A model generated the notes under the pieces. The model was not told the DNA's origin. It did no database searches and worked only from the letters and a program-made list of their open reading frames with translations. Made by a program: the position numbers and the translations under genes. From Mycobacterium simulans (GTDB taxonomy: Bacteria; Actinomycetota; Actinomycetes; Mycobacteriales; Mycobacteriaceae), in contig NZ_OCVX01000003.1 of assembly GCF_900232995.1 (NCBI RefSeq), forward strand, positions 2,001,509-2,065,508: DNA of 64,000 nt. The letters run 5' to 3'. Positions 45,285 to 55,627 of this stretch are shown here, one piece after another. Each line of letters begins with the position of its first letter. Position 1 is the stretch's first letter.

Positions 45285-47492
45285 CTACCTCCAGAATCGC
45301 CGTTTGGGGAGAAGGCGTTTTACCGCGTCGACGGCCACGATCACCTGCTGAGCCAACGCCTCGGTCGAGTTGCACAGGTACCGGTTGAGCACGTCGCACA
45401 GCACCGCGAGCGCGGCGCTCAGGGCGGGGTCCGAGGTCGCGTCTCGATGCATCTCGAGCTCCGCCCAGACCGCAGCCAGCCCTGGCTCATCGCCGGCGAT
45501 CCCGTCTTGCACCAGCTTGAGCAGGTCTTTGAGGGATCGCTTGACCACCGGTTGAGCGCCAGCCGGGCGCACGGCGGCCCCAGCCCTGCCGCCCACCGCC
45601 AACGGTGCGGCCGCAGCGAAGCGCACCGCCGGGGTCCAACCCGAGGGGGTCTCGACGGGTTGCACGACCTCGGTGAGCGGCCCGGTCTCGGTCCTTTCGG
45701 GGTCAATGGCCACGAACGCGGTGAAACGGGACAGCACGCCGAACCGGATGGAATGCTCGACCAGCCGGGCGGCCAACTCCTCGTCGGGATAACCGGACGC
45801 GTATTCGTCCTCCAGGTCGCGGACTACCGAGCGTGCCCAAATCGTTTGCACAGCAAGGGCTTCCGTCGAGAAGCGAGCCGCCAGTGCGGCGCCGAAAGAC
45901 CCGTCGGCCGCGACGCGGAATGTCACCGAGTCCGGCCGACCCCGATAACGCCCGGAGATCACACACGGCACGCCGGCGAAGGCATCGGGCGACCGGCATG
46001 GGGTGACCGTACCCTCGACAATCTCGGCCCCCTCGGCGCTCACCCGAATGTCGGTCAACGCTGGACGCCCGATGGTCCGCGCCAGCCTGGCCATCGTCTC
46101 GTCGAGGCGCTCCTCGGATTCGACCAACTCACAACGTCCGGCGCCCAAGCGTGCCAGCCGGTCCAGGAAGCCCGCGTTGACGGCGCGGTCGATGCCCACG
46201 CAGTAGACCCGGGTTCGCCCGACCACAGGTGCCAGCGTCTTCAACAGGTGGTCCTCGCCGGTGATCTGGCCATCGGTCACCAGAACGACGCTGGCAAGCC
46301 GGTCTTCACCGGAGGCGGCAAGCATCTGGACGGCTTTGCGCACCGGTTCGGCCATCGCCGTCCCACCCCGGCTTTCCAGCGAACCCAGCCACGACGACGC
46401 GGCGAACCGGTTTCGGTCGTTGGCCTCGACGAGTCCGGCAGGCAGGGTCGCGGCCGTGTCGATCCGGTCGTCGAAGGCAAGGACGCCGAACCGGTCGACG
46501 GTGTCGAGCATGTCCACGATCCGCCCCGCCGCTCGTCGTGCGGCGATCATCTTCCAGCCGTGCATCGACCCGGACCGATCCAGCACGACCACAACATCGC
46601 GCGGCGTGGTGGACGTTTCCGCGGGCGGCACCAACGTGACCGACCAGGTGCCTTCATCACCCTCCGCGTCGGGGACGAGTAGCGCTGACGACGAAAGTTG
46701 TTGGCGGTCAACGTGAAAGCGCAGCACGAAGTCGCGGTCGGCGCGGGCGCCCGGCTCGACCCGAAGCCGGGTCAATCCGTCGTTTTCGGCAACGGCGGTT
46801 GGTAACGACGCCCGCAGGTTCGATACGGCAAAGCCGCCGCCGTCGAGAGTCAGCGCGATCCCGACATCGGGACGTTCGTCTGCGTCCTCAAGCCGAGGCG
46901 GGGTCACCCGTGACGCGTCGGGCACGGCGTCGGTGTCGGCGGCCAAACCGGAGCCGGTCTGATCCCCAGGCACGGGGCTTCCGGTGGTGTACCGCGGGCC
47001 GACCACGAGCGGGAAACGGAAGGTGGCCTCGCCGTCCTCGAACGACAGCGGACCCGTCAGGCGCATCTCGATGGTGGCTTCCTCACCGGGCCCGAGGTTG
47101 CCTACCCGCACCGAGAACACGTCGGAGCGGTCCTCCTCCACGATCGCGGCGCGCTGCCCTTGCACCAATGCCTGCTCGTAGTCGGCTCGGGCCTGGCCGC
47201 GCTCCTTCAGCACGCCGACCACGCGCCGCCCCGCCAGGTCCGCGACGAAATCGGTGACACCCGCACGCGCCGGCAGTGGGAACACGTAGGTGGCCTCGAT
47301 GGTCGTGTCCCCGGTGTTGGCGAAACGCTGGCGCACGGTGGACGTTGCCGTCATGCCGACGATTGCGGTGTCGACGCTCAGCGCCTTTAGCGGCAGCCGG
47401 ACCCCGTCGGCAGTACTCAGCTCGCCACAGGTCGGCCTGTCGGCAGGCTGGACGGGTTCGGCGGCGATGAGGGGCAATAACTGCGTACTCAT
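45285..47492 (-). CDS. VIT and von Willebrand A domain protein
   Basis: 735 residues with the layout of inter-alpha-trypsin-inhibitor heavy-chain-like bacterial proteins. The VIT domain covers about 25-150 (STVRQRFANTGDTTIEATYVF, read in parts, and VVGVLKERGQARADYEQAL). The vWA domain covers about 295-470 with MIDAS motif D305-R-S-G-S-M310, then a Thr in RGGTAMAEP and TDGQITG. The rest contains a helical C-terminus with a basic end. There is no signal peptide, so it is likely cytosolic. Start ATG overlaps the merR stop as ATGA. The stop is directly against the aminotransferase stop with no gap. Confidence 0.88.
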   Translation of the reverse strand: MSTQLLPLIAAEPVQPADRPTCGELSTADGVRLPLKALSVDTAIVGMTATSTVRQRFANTGDTTIEATYVFPLPARAGVTDFVADLAGRRVVGVLKERGQARADYEQALVQGQRAAIVEEDRSDVFSVRVGNLGPGEEATIEMRLTGPLSFEDGEATFRFPLVVGPRYTTGSPVPGDQTGSGLAADTDAVPDASRVTPPRLEDADERPDVGIALTLDGGGFAVSNLRASLPTAVAENDGLTRLRVEPGARADRDFVLRFHVDRQQLSSSALLVPDAEGDEGTWSVTLVPPAETSTTPRDVVVVLDRSGSMHGWKMIAARRAAGRIVDMLDTVDRFGVLAFDDRIDTAATLPAGLVEANDRNRFAASSWLGSLESRGGTAMAEPVRKAVQMLAASGEDRLASVVLVTDGQITGEDHLLKTLAPVVGRTRVYCVGIDRAVNAGFLDRLARLGAGRCELVESEERLDETMARLARTIGRPALTDIRVSAEGAEIVEGTVTPCRSPDAFAGVPCVISGRYRGRPDSVTFRVAADGSFGAALAARFSTEALAVQTIWARSVVRDLEDEYASGYPDEELAARLVEHSIRFGVLSRFTAFVAIDPERTETGPLTEVVQPVETPSGWTPAVRFAAAAPLAVGGRAGAAVRPAGAQPVVKRSLKDLLKLVQDGIAGDEPGLAAVWAELEMHRDATSDPALSAALAVLCDVLNRYLCNSTEALAQQVIVAVDAVKRLLPKRRFWR

Positions 47493-48061
47493 TGGTCGTC
47501 CTTCCGGGAACTGGAAATGAGGTCGAGTAGCGGCGCGGCGGCGCGGCGCAAGCTGTCCAGCGCAGGCAGCGAGTTCCCGTCGATCAGTAACGTGACAGTG
47601 TCGGAAAGCCGCACCGCCTGAAGGTTGGTGACGGCCGGTGAGGCGACGGACGGAGCGGCGCTGGAGGCCGGCGGGTCGCGCCAGAACCGGCCGGCCGCAC
47701 GCGATGGAGCGGGGGTCTCGGGGGCGCCCAGGGCGGGCGGTATTGCGCTGGACGGGATCGCGGCCAGCGACTCCACCTCCGCCGGCGCCATTGCGTCCAG
47801 GCGTTCGGCAATCTCGTCCAGCGACAGGCCTTGTCCTTGCAGCCGTTTGATGGCGACCAGGCGCAGCAGGTGCGTTCGCCCAAAGGTGAGGGCGCGTCCG
47901 CGAGTGCCTGGCCTAGGCAGCAGGCCCCGCGCCGTGTAGTAGCGGACCATTCGTTCGGCCGGGATCGGTTTGGCTTGACGGTTGTCGGGCACGACGCCCG
48001 CCACCTGGACCGCCTTGGCGGCGGCGGCGGCGAATTCAGAGAGCGTCAGCAGTGTTTCCAT
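47489..48061 (-). CDS. MerR-family transcriptional regulator
   Basis: 190 residues. The DNA-binding domain is at about 30-100: [31 protein letters not shown] in parts, then [22 protein letters not shown] linker rich in Pro/Ala/Ser leads to a small C-terminal domain ([13 protein letters not shown]) with no metal-binding cysteines, so it is unlikely to be a metal sensor. It is first in a two-gene operon with the VIT/vWA gene. A large dyad lies just upstream of its start and one extra half site lies inside the gene at 47593-47602. Confidence 0.9.
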   Translation of the reverse strand: METLLTLSEFAAAAAKAVQVAGVVPDNRQAKPIPAERMVRYYTARGLLPRPGTRGRALTFGRTHLLRLVAIKRLQGQGLSLDEIAERLDAMAPAEVESLAAIPSSAIPPALGAPETPAPSRAAGRFWRDPPASSAAPSVASPAVTNLQAVRLSDTVTLLIDGNSLPALDSLRRAAAPLLDLISSSRKDDQ

Positions 48062-48069
48062 GGCCTAAC

Positions 48070-48101
48070 TGACAGTGTCATACAGATATTAGACACTGTC
48101 A
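48070..48101. promoter_or_regulatory. Palindromic operator between merR and dacB1
   Basis: TGACAGTGTC (48070-48079) and GACACTGTCA (48092-48101) form a perfect 10-base inverted repeat with a 12-base spacer. Each half contains the 9-base palindrome GACASTGTC, with centres about 22 bases apart (two helical turns). On the minus strand the right half gives TTGACA, a -35 match for merR. Autoregulation by the MerR protein is the natural inference. Confidence 0.65.
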
Positions 48102-48160
48102 AATTAACTTGTGTCCCATCAGTCACAGCGCGCCGACCTACGATCGCGCTACCCATCCCC

Positions 48161-48166
48161 TACTCT
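48161..48166 (+). promoter_or_regulatory. -10 box of dacB1
   Basis: TACTCT ends 9 bases before ATG 48176, leaving at most a few bases of leader. It lies 60 bases from the merR operator, so both genes may be affected by it. Confidence 0.4.
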
Positions 48167-48175
48167 GCACACACG

Positions 48176-49423
48176 ATGCTCTGTTTACGGTCCCTCTCGC
48201 GCGCCGCATCATGCCTGGCCGCAGCCGTTTTCGTGGCGGCTGGGCCGGTCGCTCCGGGTGCGCCGCTAGCCGTCGCCGAGCCCAACGCGGAGGCGAACGG
48301 CGGCGCCGACAACTGCCGCTACAAGATCACCACTCCACCGGCCGTGGACTCGTCGGAAGTTCCCGCAGCCGGCGAACCGCCGCTGCCGCTGGCGGTGCCC
48401 CCCACCCCGGTCGGCGGCAACGCGCTGGGCGGCTGCGGCATCATCGCCGCCCCCGACACCCCGCCGGTGCCGAACGACATCTCCGCCGAGGCTTGGCTGG
48501 TGGCAGATCTAGACAGCGGCGCGGTCATCGCCGCCCGGGACCCGCACGGCCGTCACCGCCCGGCCAGCATCATCAAGGTTCTGGTCGCGATGGCGTCCAT
48601 CAACGCGTTCAACCAAAACAAGTCCGTCGCCGGAACCGACGACGACGCGGCCGCAGAGGGCACCAAGGTCGGCGTGAACGCCGGCGGCAACTACACCATC
48701 AATCAGTTGCTGCACGGTCTGCTGATGCACTCCGGCAATGACGCCGCGCACGCGCTGGCGATGCAGCTCGGCGGTATGCAGCAGGCGCTGGAAAAGCTCA
48801 ATGTGCTCGCCGCCAAGCTGGGTGGTCGGGATACCCGGGTGGCGACGCCGTCGGGTCTGGACGGACCGGGCATGAGCACTTCGGCCTACGACATCGGCCT
48901 GTTCTACCGGTACGCGTGGCAGAACCCGGTCTTCGCCGACATCGTCGCCACCCGCACGTTCGATTTCCCGGGGCACGGCGACCATCCCGGCTACGAGCTG
49001 GAGAACGACAACCAGTTGCTCTACCACTACCCGGGCGCGATGGGTGGCAAGACCGGTTACACCGACGACGCCGGGCAGACGTTCGTGGGCGCGGCCAATC
49101 ACAATGGCCGGCGGCTGATGGCGGTGCTGTTGCACGGGACCCGCCAGCCGATCGCGCCGTGGGAACAGGCCGCACACCTGTTGGACTACGGGTTCAGCAC
49201 CGCCCAGGGCACCCAGATCGGTTCGCTGATCGAACCCGACCCGTCGTTGCAGCCGGCCAAGGGCAACCCCACCGATCGGCAGGCCAACGCCAGCCAGGCC
49301 GCCGGCCTGATGTCGTCGGCCGATGCGCTGCCGATACGGGTGGGCGTGGCCGTTATCGGAACCGTCATCGTTTTCGGACTGATCATGGTCGCGCGCTCGA
49401 TGAATCGCAGGCCCACGCTTTAG
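48176..49423 (+). CDS. dacB1: D-alanyl-D-alanine carboxypeptidase DacB1
   Basis: 415-residue penicillin-binding protein of the S11 family that trims the terminal D-Ala from peptidoglycan stem peptides. A signal peptide (about 1-34) is followed by a Pro-rich segment. Active-site motifs are S131-I-I-K134, S186-G-N188 and K292-T-G. A C-terminal transmembrane helix ([18 protein letters not shown]) with the basic end RSMNRRPTL anchors it. This matches Rv3330. Confidence 0.95.
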   Translation: MLCLRSLSRAASCLAAAVFVAAGPVAPGAPLAVAEPNAEANGGADNCRYKITTPPAVDSSEVPAAGEPPLPLAVPPTPVGGNALGGCGIIAAPDTPPVPNDISAEAWLVADLDSGAVIAARDPHGRHRPASIIKVLVAMASINAFNQNKSVAGTDDDAAAEGTKVGVNAGGNYTINQLLHGLLMHSGNDAAHALAMQLGGMQQALEKLNVLAAKLGGRDTRVATPSGLDGPGMSTSAYDIGLFYRYAWQNPVFADIVATRTFDFPGHGDHPGYELENDNQLLYHYPGAMGGKTGYTDDAGQTFVGAANHNGRRLMAVLLHGTRQPIAPWEQAAHLLDYGFSTAQGTQIGSLIEPDPSLQPAKGNPTDRQANASQAAGLMSSADALPIRVGVAVIGTVIVFGLIMVARSMNRRPTL

Positions 49424-49426
49424 ACT
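49421..49426 (+). promoter_or_regulatory. -10-like box overlapping the dacB1 stop codon
   Basis: TAGACT begins with the dacB1 stop TAG and ends 7 bases before ATG 49434, so the small downstream gene could have its own leaderless transcript. Confidence 0.4.
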
Positions 49427-49433
49427 CTGCGGG

Positions 49434-49769
49434 ATGACTGAAGCTGAAGCCCTGTACGAGGACGCCGGCCTAACGCTCGACGAGCACGGAATCGCCATCC
49501 GCCGCTATTACTTTCCATTGGCCGGGCACAAGCGGATCGCCTACACAGACATCCGCGGTGTCAAGACTGCGCCAATGACCTGGATTTCCGGCAAGGGCCG
49601 GTTCTGGGGGGCATCGGACCCGCGCTACTGGTTCCCATTGGACTTGCGGCGAGGAAGCAAAAGCACCCTGCTGATTCTGGACGTGGGCGCCCGTGTCAAG
49701 CCATGCATCACGCCCGAGGATCCCGACCGCGTCCTTGAATTGTTGAGCGCCCGGGTACCGGTCAGCTGA
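49434..49769 (+). CDS. Small PH-like hypothetical protein
   Basis: 111 residues, mostly predicted beta strands with a C-terminal helix (PDRVLELLSARV), as in bacterial PH-like domains. It has no signal peptide or membrane segment, and Trp/Tyr/Phe-rich strands (WISGKGRFWGASDPRYWFPL). It follows dacB1 by 10 bases and its TGA stop overlaps a CTG that may start sugI. Function unknown. Confidence 0.75.
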   Translation: MTEAEALYEDAGLTLDEHGIAIRRYYFPLAGHKRIAYTDIRGVKTAPMTWISGKGRFWGASDPRYWFPLDLRRGSKSTLLILDVGARVKPCITPEDPDRVLELLSARVPVS

Positions 49770-51133
49770 CCGGATCGTCGCGGCGGGGACTACTGGTCGG
49801 ACTCACCGCCGCCAGCGTCGGCGTCATCTACGGCTACGACCTGTCCAGCATCGCGGGCGCGCTGCTATTCATCACCAAGGAATTCAGCCTGTCCACGCGC
49901 CAACAGGAACTGCTAACCACGATGGTGGTATTCGGGCAGATCGTTGGGGCACTCGGTGGCGGCGTGCTGGCCAACGCGATCGGGCGCAAGAAGTCGATGG
50001 TTTTGATCACCGCCGGCTACGCGGTTTTCGCATTGCTGGGCGCGTGCTCGGTCTCGGTGCCAATGCTGTTGGTGGCGCGGCTGCTGCTCGGTGTCACCAT
50101 CGGTGTCTCGGTGGTCGTGGTCCCGGTGTACGTCGCCGAGTCGGCACCGGCCGCCGTGCGCGGATCGTTGGTGGCGGCCTATCAGGTGGCGACGGTCAAC
50201 GGCATCATCCTCGGCTATCTGACCGGTTACCTGCTGGCCGGCTGGCAGGAGTGGCGGTGGATGCTGGGGCTCGCCGCGGCGCCCGCGACGCTGTTGCTGC
50301 CGTTGCTGTTACGAATGCCCGACACCGCACGCTGGTACCTGCTCAAGGGCCGGGTCGCCGAGGCCCGCCTGGCGCTGATGCGGGTAGAGCCCGAGACCAC
50401 CGTCGACGCCGAGCTGGCCGAAATCGCCGACGCGATAACCGAAGAAGGTACCGGCGGCTTGTCGGAGATGCTGCGGCGGCCGTACCTGCGGGCCAGCATG
50501 TTTGTGATCGCGCTCGGCTTTCTCGTCCAGATCACCGGCATCAACGCGATCATCTACTACAGCCCACGGCTATTCGCGGCCATGGGCTTCCAAGGCAATT
50601 TCGCGCTGCTGGCGCTGCCGGCAATGGTGCAGGTCGCCGGTTTGGCGGCGGTGTGCGTCGCATTGTTGCTGGTCGACCGGCTGGGCCGGCGTCCGATCCT
50701 GTTGTGCGGCATCGCGTTGATGATCGTCGCCGATGCGGTGCTGATCTTTGTGTTCGCCCGAGACTTCGGTCACGGCATGGCGCTGCTATTCGGATTCGGC
50801 GGCGTGCTGCTGTTCATCGTTGGGTTCAGCTTCGGGTTTGGCGCGCTGGTCTGGGTATACGCCGGCGAGAGCTTTCCGTCGCGGCTGCGGTCGATGGGGT
50901 CGAGCGTGATGCTGACCGCGAACCTGACGGCCAACGCTCTCATTGCCGGATTCTTCCTCACGATGTTGCATTTCCTTGGCGGCGCAGGCGTTTTCGTCTT
51001 GTTCGGCACCTTCGCCGTGATTGCCTTCGTGGTGGTGTACCGATTCGCGCCAGAGACCAAAGGCCGCCAGCTCGAGGACATTCGGCATTTCTGGGAGAAC
51101 GGCGGCCGTTGGCCGGCCGAGGCAAAGACCTGA
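49766..51133 (+). CDS. sugI: Sugar transporter SugI (MFS, sugar porter family)
   Basis: MFS sugar/H+ symporter with 12 predicted transmembrane helices. GRKKSMVLITAG is the motif after TM2, PVYVAESAPAAVRG the sugar-porter PESPR-like segment, and DRLGRRPILL the second-half repeat; it ends RFAPETKGR. The conserved N-terminus with TM1 (GLLVGLTAASVGVIYGYD) is encoded from about 49787, but there is no ATG, GTG or TTG in frame before ATG 49922. CTG at 49766 overlaps the preceding TGA as CTGA, the same geometry as ATGA, and is the best start. Starting at 49922 would remove TM1. Confidence 0.82.
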   Translation: MTGSSRRGLLVGLTAASVGVIYGYDLSSIAGALLFITKEFSLSTRQQELLTTMVVFGQIVGALGGGVLANAIGRKKSMVLITAGYAVFALLGACSVSVPMLLVARLLLGVTIGVSVVVVPVYVAESAPAAVRGSLVAAYQVATVNGIILGYLTGYLLAGWQEWRWMLGLAAAPATLLLPLLLRMPDTARWYLLKGRVAEARLALMRVEPETTVDAELAEIADAITEEGTGGLSEMLRRPYLRASMFVIALGFLVQITGINAIIYYSPRLFAAMGFQGNFALLALPAMVQVAGLAAVCVALLLVDRLGRRPILLCGIALMIVADAVLIFVFARDFGHGMALLFGFGGVLLFIVGFSFGFGALVWVYAGESFPSRLRSMGSSVMLTANLTANALIAGFFLTMLHFLGGAGVFVLFGTFAVIAFVVVYRFAPETKGRQLEDIRHFWENGGRWPAEAKT

Positions 51134-52278
51134 TGATCATCCGTGCCGGCACCGCGGTCATCAACGGGCAGATTTGCCGACCCGGATGGCTGCAGATCGC
51201 CGGTCGCCAGATTCTGGCCTGCAGCGCCGGCACGCCGCCCGGGCAGGCCTCCGAAACAACGTATGTCGAAGCGCCGGATTGCATTGTGGTGCCTGGATTT
51301 ATCGACATGCACGTACACGGGGGCGGCGGCGGGTCCTTCACAGAAGGGAACGCTCCGGATGTATCCGCGTCCGTCGCGTTTCACCTGCGGCACGGCACCA
51401 CCACCACGCTGGCCAGTCTGGTCACCGCCGACCCCGCGGAGTTGCTTTCCGCGGTGAGCGCCCTCGCCGACGCGACTCGGCGCGGCGTCATCGCGGGCAT
51501 CCACCTGGAGGGACCGTGGCTGAGCCCGGCACGGTGCGGCGCACACGACCACACCCGGATGCGTGCTCCGGATCTCGCCGAGATCGACGCCATTCTTACC
51601 GCCGCCGACGGCACCGTCCGGATGGTCACGCTGGCCCCCGAGCTCCCCGGCAGCGACGAGGCGATCCGGCGCCTACTTGACGCGGGTGTGGTTGTGGCCG
51701 TTGGGCATACGGATGCTACGTATGAGCAGACCCAACGAGCCATCGCCCTGGGCGCCAGCGTCGGTACCCATCTGTTCAACGCGATGCCGCCGCTGGACCA
51801 CCGTGCGCCAGGACCTGCGCTGGCGTTGCTAGCCGACCCGCGGGTGACCGTCGAACTGATCGCCGACGGCGTGCATGTCCACCCCGATGTGGTGCACGCC
51901 GTGATCCAATTCGTGGGGCCGCACCGGGTCGCCGTGGTAACAGACGCGATCGCCGCGGCGGGCTGCGGCGACGGCGCGTTCCGGCTTGGCACGTTGCCAG
52001 TGGATGTCGAGTCGGGCGTGGCACGGGTGCGCGGAACGCCGACCATCGCGGGCAGCACCGCGACCATGGATCAGCTATTTCGGTTGGTGGCCGGACTAGG
52101 CGTGGACCGCGATGCGGCGCTGCTCGCCGCCGTTCAGATGACTTCGGCAACACCCGCGCGGGCTCTCGGGCTGGATCGGGCGGGCGAACTGCGAGCCGGC
52201 TATGACGCGAATCTTGTTGTGCTGGACCGTGATCTGCAGGTAACTACCGTCATGGCCAACGGCGACTGGCGGTCCTAG
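51133..52278 (+). CDS. nagA: N-acetylglucosamine-6-phosphate deacetylase
   Basis: 381 residues. Metal-dependent hydrolase that makes glucosamine 6-phosphate from GlcNAc-6-P in amino-sugar and cell-wall recycling. PGFIDMHVHGGGGG has the HxH pair, HLEGPWLS the Glu ligand, VGHTDA and THLFNAM further His ligands, and TDAIAAAG the catalytic Asp. ATG overlaps the sugI stop by one base, so an imported sugar may be linked to this step. Its TAG stop shares the palindrome CTAG with the stop of the convergent gene. Confidence 0.95.
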   Translation: MIIRAGTAVINGQICRPGWLQIAGRQILACSAGTPPGQASETTYVEAPDCIVVPGFIDMHVHGGGGGSFTEGNAPDVSASVAFHLRHGTTTTLASLVTADPAELLSAVSALADATRRGVIAGIHLEGPWLSPARCGAHDHTRMRAPDLAEIDAILTAADGTVRMVTLAPELPGSDEAIRRLLDAGVVVAVGHTDATYEQTQRAIALGASVGTHLFNAMPPLDHRAPGPALALLADPRVTVELIADGVHVHPDVVHAVIQFVGPHRVAVVTDAIAAAGCGDGAFRLGTLPVDVESGVARVRGTPTIAGSTATMDQLFRLVAGLGVDRDAALLAAVQMTSATPARALGLDRAGELRAGYDANLVVLDRDLQVTTVMANGDWRS

Positions 52279-53303
52279 CGACGCCAGCGGATCAACCTCG
52301 AAAACGCCCATGCCCCAAGGGCTCCCAAGGCTGCGGCGGTCAACGTCTGGCGTGCGCTGAGGCCCTCGTCGATCTGTATGCGCGGGCTGATGACCGCGGG
52401 CCCGGGCGGCTCGACGTGTCTAGCGCGCGAGTCTTCCTCGGATGCGGTGGCGGCCCATGCGGTGGCGAACAGGAGCAGTGACCAGGTGACGAACGCGAAC
52501 ACCATCAAGCCCAGCACCGGCCCGAAAGCGGCGCCCGCCGGGCTACGTAGCACTGTTTGCAGGTAGATCGAGCCCACTTGCTTGAACAACTCGAACCCGA
52601 CGGCCGCCATCAATCCGGCCCGCATGGACGTGATGAACCCGACCGACTCCCGTGGCAACCGGGCGATCATCCAGGTGAACAGTAGCCACGACACGAGCAG
52701 TGACACCAACACCGAAACACCCCGAAAGATCTCGTCGAACACCGAAAAGTCCGGTATTTGCAGCCATCTCAGGACAGCGGCCATCGGCGCTGCCTGGCCC
52801 AAAGCGCTCAACGCGACGGTCGCCATGGTCACCACGAACGTTCCCAGCATCGCGACGAGATCGGACAGCTTGGTGTGAACGTAACCCGCGGGATCGGCCG
52901 GCTGCTCCCACATCTCGCTCAACGCTTCCCGGAGGTGCCACATCCAGCCCAGACCCGCCCACGCCGCGGTGGCCAAGCCGATCAACCCGACCGAAGCGCG
53001 GGCGGCGATGGCCGAATTCATCAAATCGACCAGCTGCTGCCCCAGCTCGTCCGACACCACGGACCTGATCCGGTCGTCGATCGTGTTGAGCAGCTCCGGC
53101 CGCCGCGACAACACGTATCCGCCTGCCGCGAAACCGACCATCAGCAAAGGAAATAACGCAAAGATTGTGTAGTAAGTGAGTCCCGCCGCGAAGAAGGTGC
53201 CCTTTTGCTTGCCGAAGCGCTGGTACGCGCGCATAACGTGATCCAGCCAGGCCCACCGAGCCCGCAACCGATCCAAGATTCCCAGCTTGGCCGGCTCGCT
53301 CAT
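52275..53303 (-). CDS. YihY/virulence factor BrkB family membrane protein
   Basis: 342 residues with about six transmembrane helices and the family start AYQRFGKQKGTFFAAGLTYY (read in parts), then FALFPLLMVGFAAGGYVL. It is the counterpart of Rv3335c. The family was once called ribonuclease BN in error; its real function is unresolved. ATG 53303 has AGGACG upstream; it is 7 bases after the trpS stop, so both are co-transcribed. Confidence 0.9.
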   Translation of the reverse strand: MSEPAKLGILDRLRARWAWLDHVMRAYQRFGKQKGTFFAAGLTYYTIFALFPLLMVGFAAGGYVLSRRPELLNTIDDRIRSVVSDELGQQLVDLMNSAIAARASVGLIGLATAAWAGLGWMWHLREALSEMWEQPADPAGYVHTKLSDLVAMLGTFVVTMATVALSALGQAAPMAAVLRWLQIPDFSVFDEIFRGVSVLVSLLVSWLLFTWMIARLPRESVGFITSMRAGLMAAVGFELFKQVGSIYLQTVLRSPAGAAFGPVLGLMVFAFVTWSLLLFATAWAATASEEDSRARHVEPPGPAVISPRIQIDEGLSARQTLTAAALGALGAWAFSRLIRWRR

Positions 53304-53310
53304 GGACGTC

Positions 53311-54710
<1,400 letters not shown>

Positions 54711-55562
54711 ATGACGACTCGCGCACCGATCCACCTGGGCCCCAAACAAGGCTCAGCAGAGCCGGTCCTGCTGCTGCACCCGTTCCTGATGTCCCAGACG
54801 GTATGGGAGGTCGTGGCCCAGCAGCTGGCCGACACGGGCCGCTACGAGGTTTTCGCCCCGACCATGGCCGCCCACAATGGCGGGCCCCGCGCGGGTACCT
54901 GGTTCCTGTCGTCGTCGGTGCTGGCCGACCACGTCGAGCGCCAGCTCGACGAATTGGGCTGGGAAACCGCCCACATCGTCGGCAACTCGCTGGGCGGCTG
55001 GGTCGCGTTCGAACTCGAACGACGCGGACGGGCCCGCAGCGTGACCGGCATCGCCCCGGCAGGCGGGTGGACGCGCTGGAGCCCGGTCAAATTCGAGGTG
55101 ATCAGCAAGTTCATCGCGGGGATGCCGATCTTGGGGGTGGCGCGCCTGTTCGGGCAGCGGTCGCTTCGACTGCCGTTCAGCCGCCTGCTGGCTACCCTGC
55201 CGCTCAGCGGATCCCCGGACGGGGTCAGCGAGCGCGAACTGTCCGGCATTGTCGACGACGCCGCGCATTGCCCGGCCTACTTCCAGCTGCTGCTCAAAGC
55301 GCTGCTGCTGCCCGGGTTGCAGGAGTTGGCCAACACCGCTGTGCCCGCCCATCTGGTGTTCTGCGAGAAGGACCGAGTGGTCCCGCCGAGCAGGTTCAGC
55401 CGGCATTTCACCGACTTCCTGCCAGCGGGGACGAAGGTCACCGAGCTCGACGGTGTCGGACATGTGCCGATGTTCGAGGCACCGGGGCGCGTCACGGAGG
55501 CGATTGTCGAGTTCCTCGATCTATGTGCGCCGCCGAAGGCGATCGAACCCCCGGCCAGTTAG
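54711..55562 (+). CDS. Alpha/beta hydrolase
   Basis: 283 residues. Nucleophile Ser93 in IVGNSLGGW, acid in FCEKDRVVPP, base His in GVGHVPMFE. The cap region (about 120-200) is helical. It is cytosolic, and the substrate is unknown. It spans the region that H37Rv annotation divides into two short genes (Rv3337 and Rv3338, as I recall), and here it is one uninterrupted frame, which suggests that the H37Rv version is broken. Confidence 0.88.
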   Translation: MTTRAPIHLGPKQGSAEPVLLLHPFLMSQTVWEVVAQQLADTGRYEVFAPTMAAHNGGPRAGTWFLSSSVLADHVERQLDELGWETAHIVGNSLGGWVAFELERRGRARSVTGIAPAGGWTRWSPVKFEVISKFIAGMPILGVARLFGQRSLRLPFSRLLATLPLSGSPDGVSERELSGIVDDAAHCPAYFQLLLKALLLPGLQELANTAVPAHLVFCEKDRVVPPSRFSRHFTDFLPAGTKVTELDGVGHVPMFEAPGRVTEAIVEFLDLCAPPKAIEPPAS

Positions 55563-55571
55563 CGGGCGCAG

Positions 55572-55623
55572 GCAGACGCAAAAGCCCCTGAAAATGCCCA
55601 TTTTCGGGGGCTTTTGCGTCTGC
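55572..55623. terminator. Bidirectional terminator hairpin (24-bp stem)
   Basis: Left arm 55572-55595 and right arm 55600-55623 pair with one mismatch around a 4-base GCCC loop. The arms carry AAAAG and CTTTT runs, so it serves both the hydrolase gene and the convergent icd1. The outer stem GCAGACGCAAAA and the following GCTCGGC match those of the hairpin at 34081-34142. Confidence 0.9.
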
Positions 55624-55627
55624 TCGG

